Assembly: GCF_009389715.1 (NCBI RefSeq)
Contig: NC_052400.1
Coordinates: 21,359,674 to 21,423,673, forward strand
Length of the DNA stretch: 64,000 bases
Direction of reading: 5' to 3'
From: Phoenix dactylifera
Taxonomy: Eukaryota; Streptophyta; Magnoliopsida; Arecales; Arecaceae
Below, one piece after another: positions 62,481 through 64,000 of the stretch; position 1 is the stretch's first letter, and each line of letters begins with the position of its first letter. A model generated the notes under the pieces. That model made no database searches. It saw nothing but the letters and a program-made list of their open reading frames with translations, and was not told the DNA's origin. The position numbers and the translations under genes were made by a program.

Positions 62481-64000
62481 TTTATCAACTTGTTTTCATT
62501 ATTTTTACATCATGTCCGCCGCCCCGTCCCCACGGAGTCGCCCGAACAAGTGATCGAGCCGTCAGATCCGCTCCAGGTTTCACTCGGCTATTGGATGCCT
62601 TGGGAAGTTGGACGGCGGATATGGATTCGCATAGGAATTCCCATGCGGGTTCTTAATCTATCGCATTTCTCAAGGGTCCCCTCCCCTGGACCGCCGGATA
62701 TGGTTTAGATATCCGGGACCAGCGCAAAGCCAATAAGACCCACCAATAATTTCAATGGCTTTTGAGAAAGCCCCCAAAAGAGATAAAGTATCAGTCATTA
62801 CAATTACAATAAAGCAATAACGAAATGGAATATTTTTTTTCTTGAGCAATATTTATTTAAAAATAAATGGCAACTTCGTGCAATGGCCTTATTGCCAAGT
62901 CTACCACTTGGGATGGGGAAGTCATTAGGAAGGAGAAAAGACCAGCTTTGATAAGTAATTAGTAGGTTAATTTGCCTCTCGGGATGTATGGCTTTTATTT
63001 AACTACTATATTTAGCTATATCCAGTACAGCCTTCAGTGAAGTGTGTTGAAGTGTGTTGAAGTGTGTTAATCTTATGCATGAAAAATTAGTTCCGGCACT
63101 CGGCCTGCCGGGATTAGCACAAACTTGGAAAGTATATTTTTGAGTTATATGCATCATATTCCGTACCCAGAATTTTACATACAATGAGGTTTCTCGTTCA
63201 GACAACTGGAAAAAATGGGGGGAAAACTGAAATTAAACTGAGACACCTTTGGATCATGCTGGTTATTAAACTATCATCCAAGCAACTGTTTGATGTTTTG
63301 CTGGAATTATTCAGGTTATCAACGACTCTCTTGTTTTAATCATCTGAGAAGAGGGGGTCCCACCCTCCCATCCAAAGTAGACTCAATCCCAGGTCACTTG
63401 TACCATCCACCAGTGGCTTAACCCACTCAAACCCGGGTGATTGGTATCAACCACGTTTAAGTTACCAACTGTGAAGCATAGATTCTACCTCTAGTGTTAC
63501 TCCGAACAATATCACTGTGAAGCATAGATTCTACCTCTAATGTCACTCCAACCATTACCACGATGGTCACATTCAATACAGCTGTTTACTGCAAACTTTA
63601 GATGAACCATCGGAACTGGCCTTTGGTCATTCACTAAAACCACTAAATAAGTTCAGGGCATCAGCTAAAGAGCAATCAAAATTCACATCCAAGCAACCAA
63701 CATATCAATCCAGAGTCACTAGAAAAAACACCGTCTTCCCTGTTAATCCTCGATCAACTCAATCAAGAATTCTCAGAGCTCGAAAGGACTTAAACCAACC
63801 GCTCCTTGCAGAACTCTCATCTTCCACATTTCAGGTTGCAATCTGAGCATGTGATTTTTTTTATCAAGATTAATAATATAGCACCACCTTTCATAAACCA
63901 TTCTAAGAAAGGGACGCCAAGAGAATGAAAATTGGAGCTAATTGGAACTTGGACAACTACAAGCTTATATAACGATGCACATATTTCCATTCTCCATTAT
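62481..64000. other. Right-end intergenic region
   Basis: 62500-62720 is GC-rich with no gene. A 10-bp unit GAAGTGTGTT repeats three times at 63039-63068. A 36-bp direct repeat (63468-63503 and 63514-63549) lies further right. No protein or RNA gene is recognised up to the edge. Confidence 0.45.
63468..63549. repeat. Direct repeat of about 36 bp, period 46
   Basis: CTGTGAAGCATAGATTCTAC followed by CTCTA and an ACTCC end occurs twice, the copies differing at two or three bases and separated by a 10-bp AACAAT-containing spacer. Confidence 0.9.

Noticed and set aside
63039-63068. Short tandem repeats as a possible CRISPR array
   Set aside because: No spacers, 10-bp unit, eukaryotic nuclear context; no CRISPR array exists anywhere in the window.

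Overview
This is a eukaryotic nuclear window, and the organism is a flowering plant. All genes are intron-rich with GT..AG junctions, the intergenic DNA is AT-rich with LINE, SINE and MITE remnants, and the protein families are plant ones (HD-Zip I, IQ67-domain, LIP1, a RAD6-type UBC). The style (introns of several kb, moderate codon GC, intact single-copy genes between decayed repeats) fits a monocot, perhaps a palm. That lineage call is an inference and was not tested by a search.

Layout. 1-540 is a TATG/TATA-rich microsatellite. 2145-5343 (minus) is the 5' part of a YLPM1-like P-loop NTPase gene whose later exons lie left of the window. 6183-6250 is a tRNA-Leu-like fragment. 6624-10744 (minus) is a complete mitochondrial outer-membrane porin (VDAC) gene of 6 exons and 276 aa. 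10.8-21.8 kb is gene-poor and holds a MITE, two decayed LINE fragments, a CpG-rich orphan block and AT-rich DNA. 21851-23825 (plus) is an HD-Zip class I homeobox gene of 3 exons and 306 aa. 24-26.4 kb holds a SINE-like element and a GGTAC-rich degenerate repeat. 26903-36301 (plus) is the small GTPase LIP1, 7 exons and 336 aa. 38981-45693 (minus) is an IQ67-domain (IQD) calmodulin-binding protein gene, 6 coding exons and 565 aa. 48148-49130 (plus) is a broken receptor-kinase pseudogene resembling At3g03770. 50652-60957 (minus) is a RAD6/UBC2-type E2 ubiquitin-conjugating enzyme gene, 5 coding exons and 152 aa, with a 5'-leader intron up to 62222. The right end, 62.4-64 kb, has no gene I recognise.

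The genes are independent housekeeping or regulatory loci, not an operon or cluster. I derived exon boundaries by hand from splice consensus and reading-phase continuity; every complete CDS sums to a multiple of three and gives a full-length family member. I found no convincing undescribed biological system. The most interesting leads are a NAGNAG acceptor in LIP1, recent tandem duplications inside LIP1 introns, a perfect 27-bp inverted repeat in the IQD first intron, a dispersed GGTAC-rich repeat family, and tandem peptide repeats in the IQD protein.
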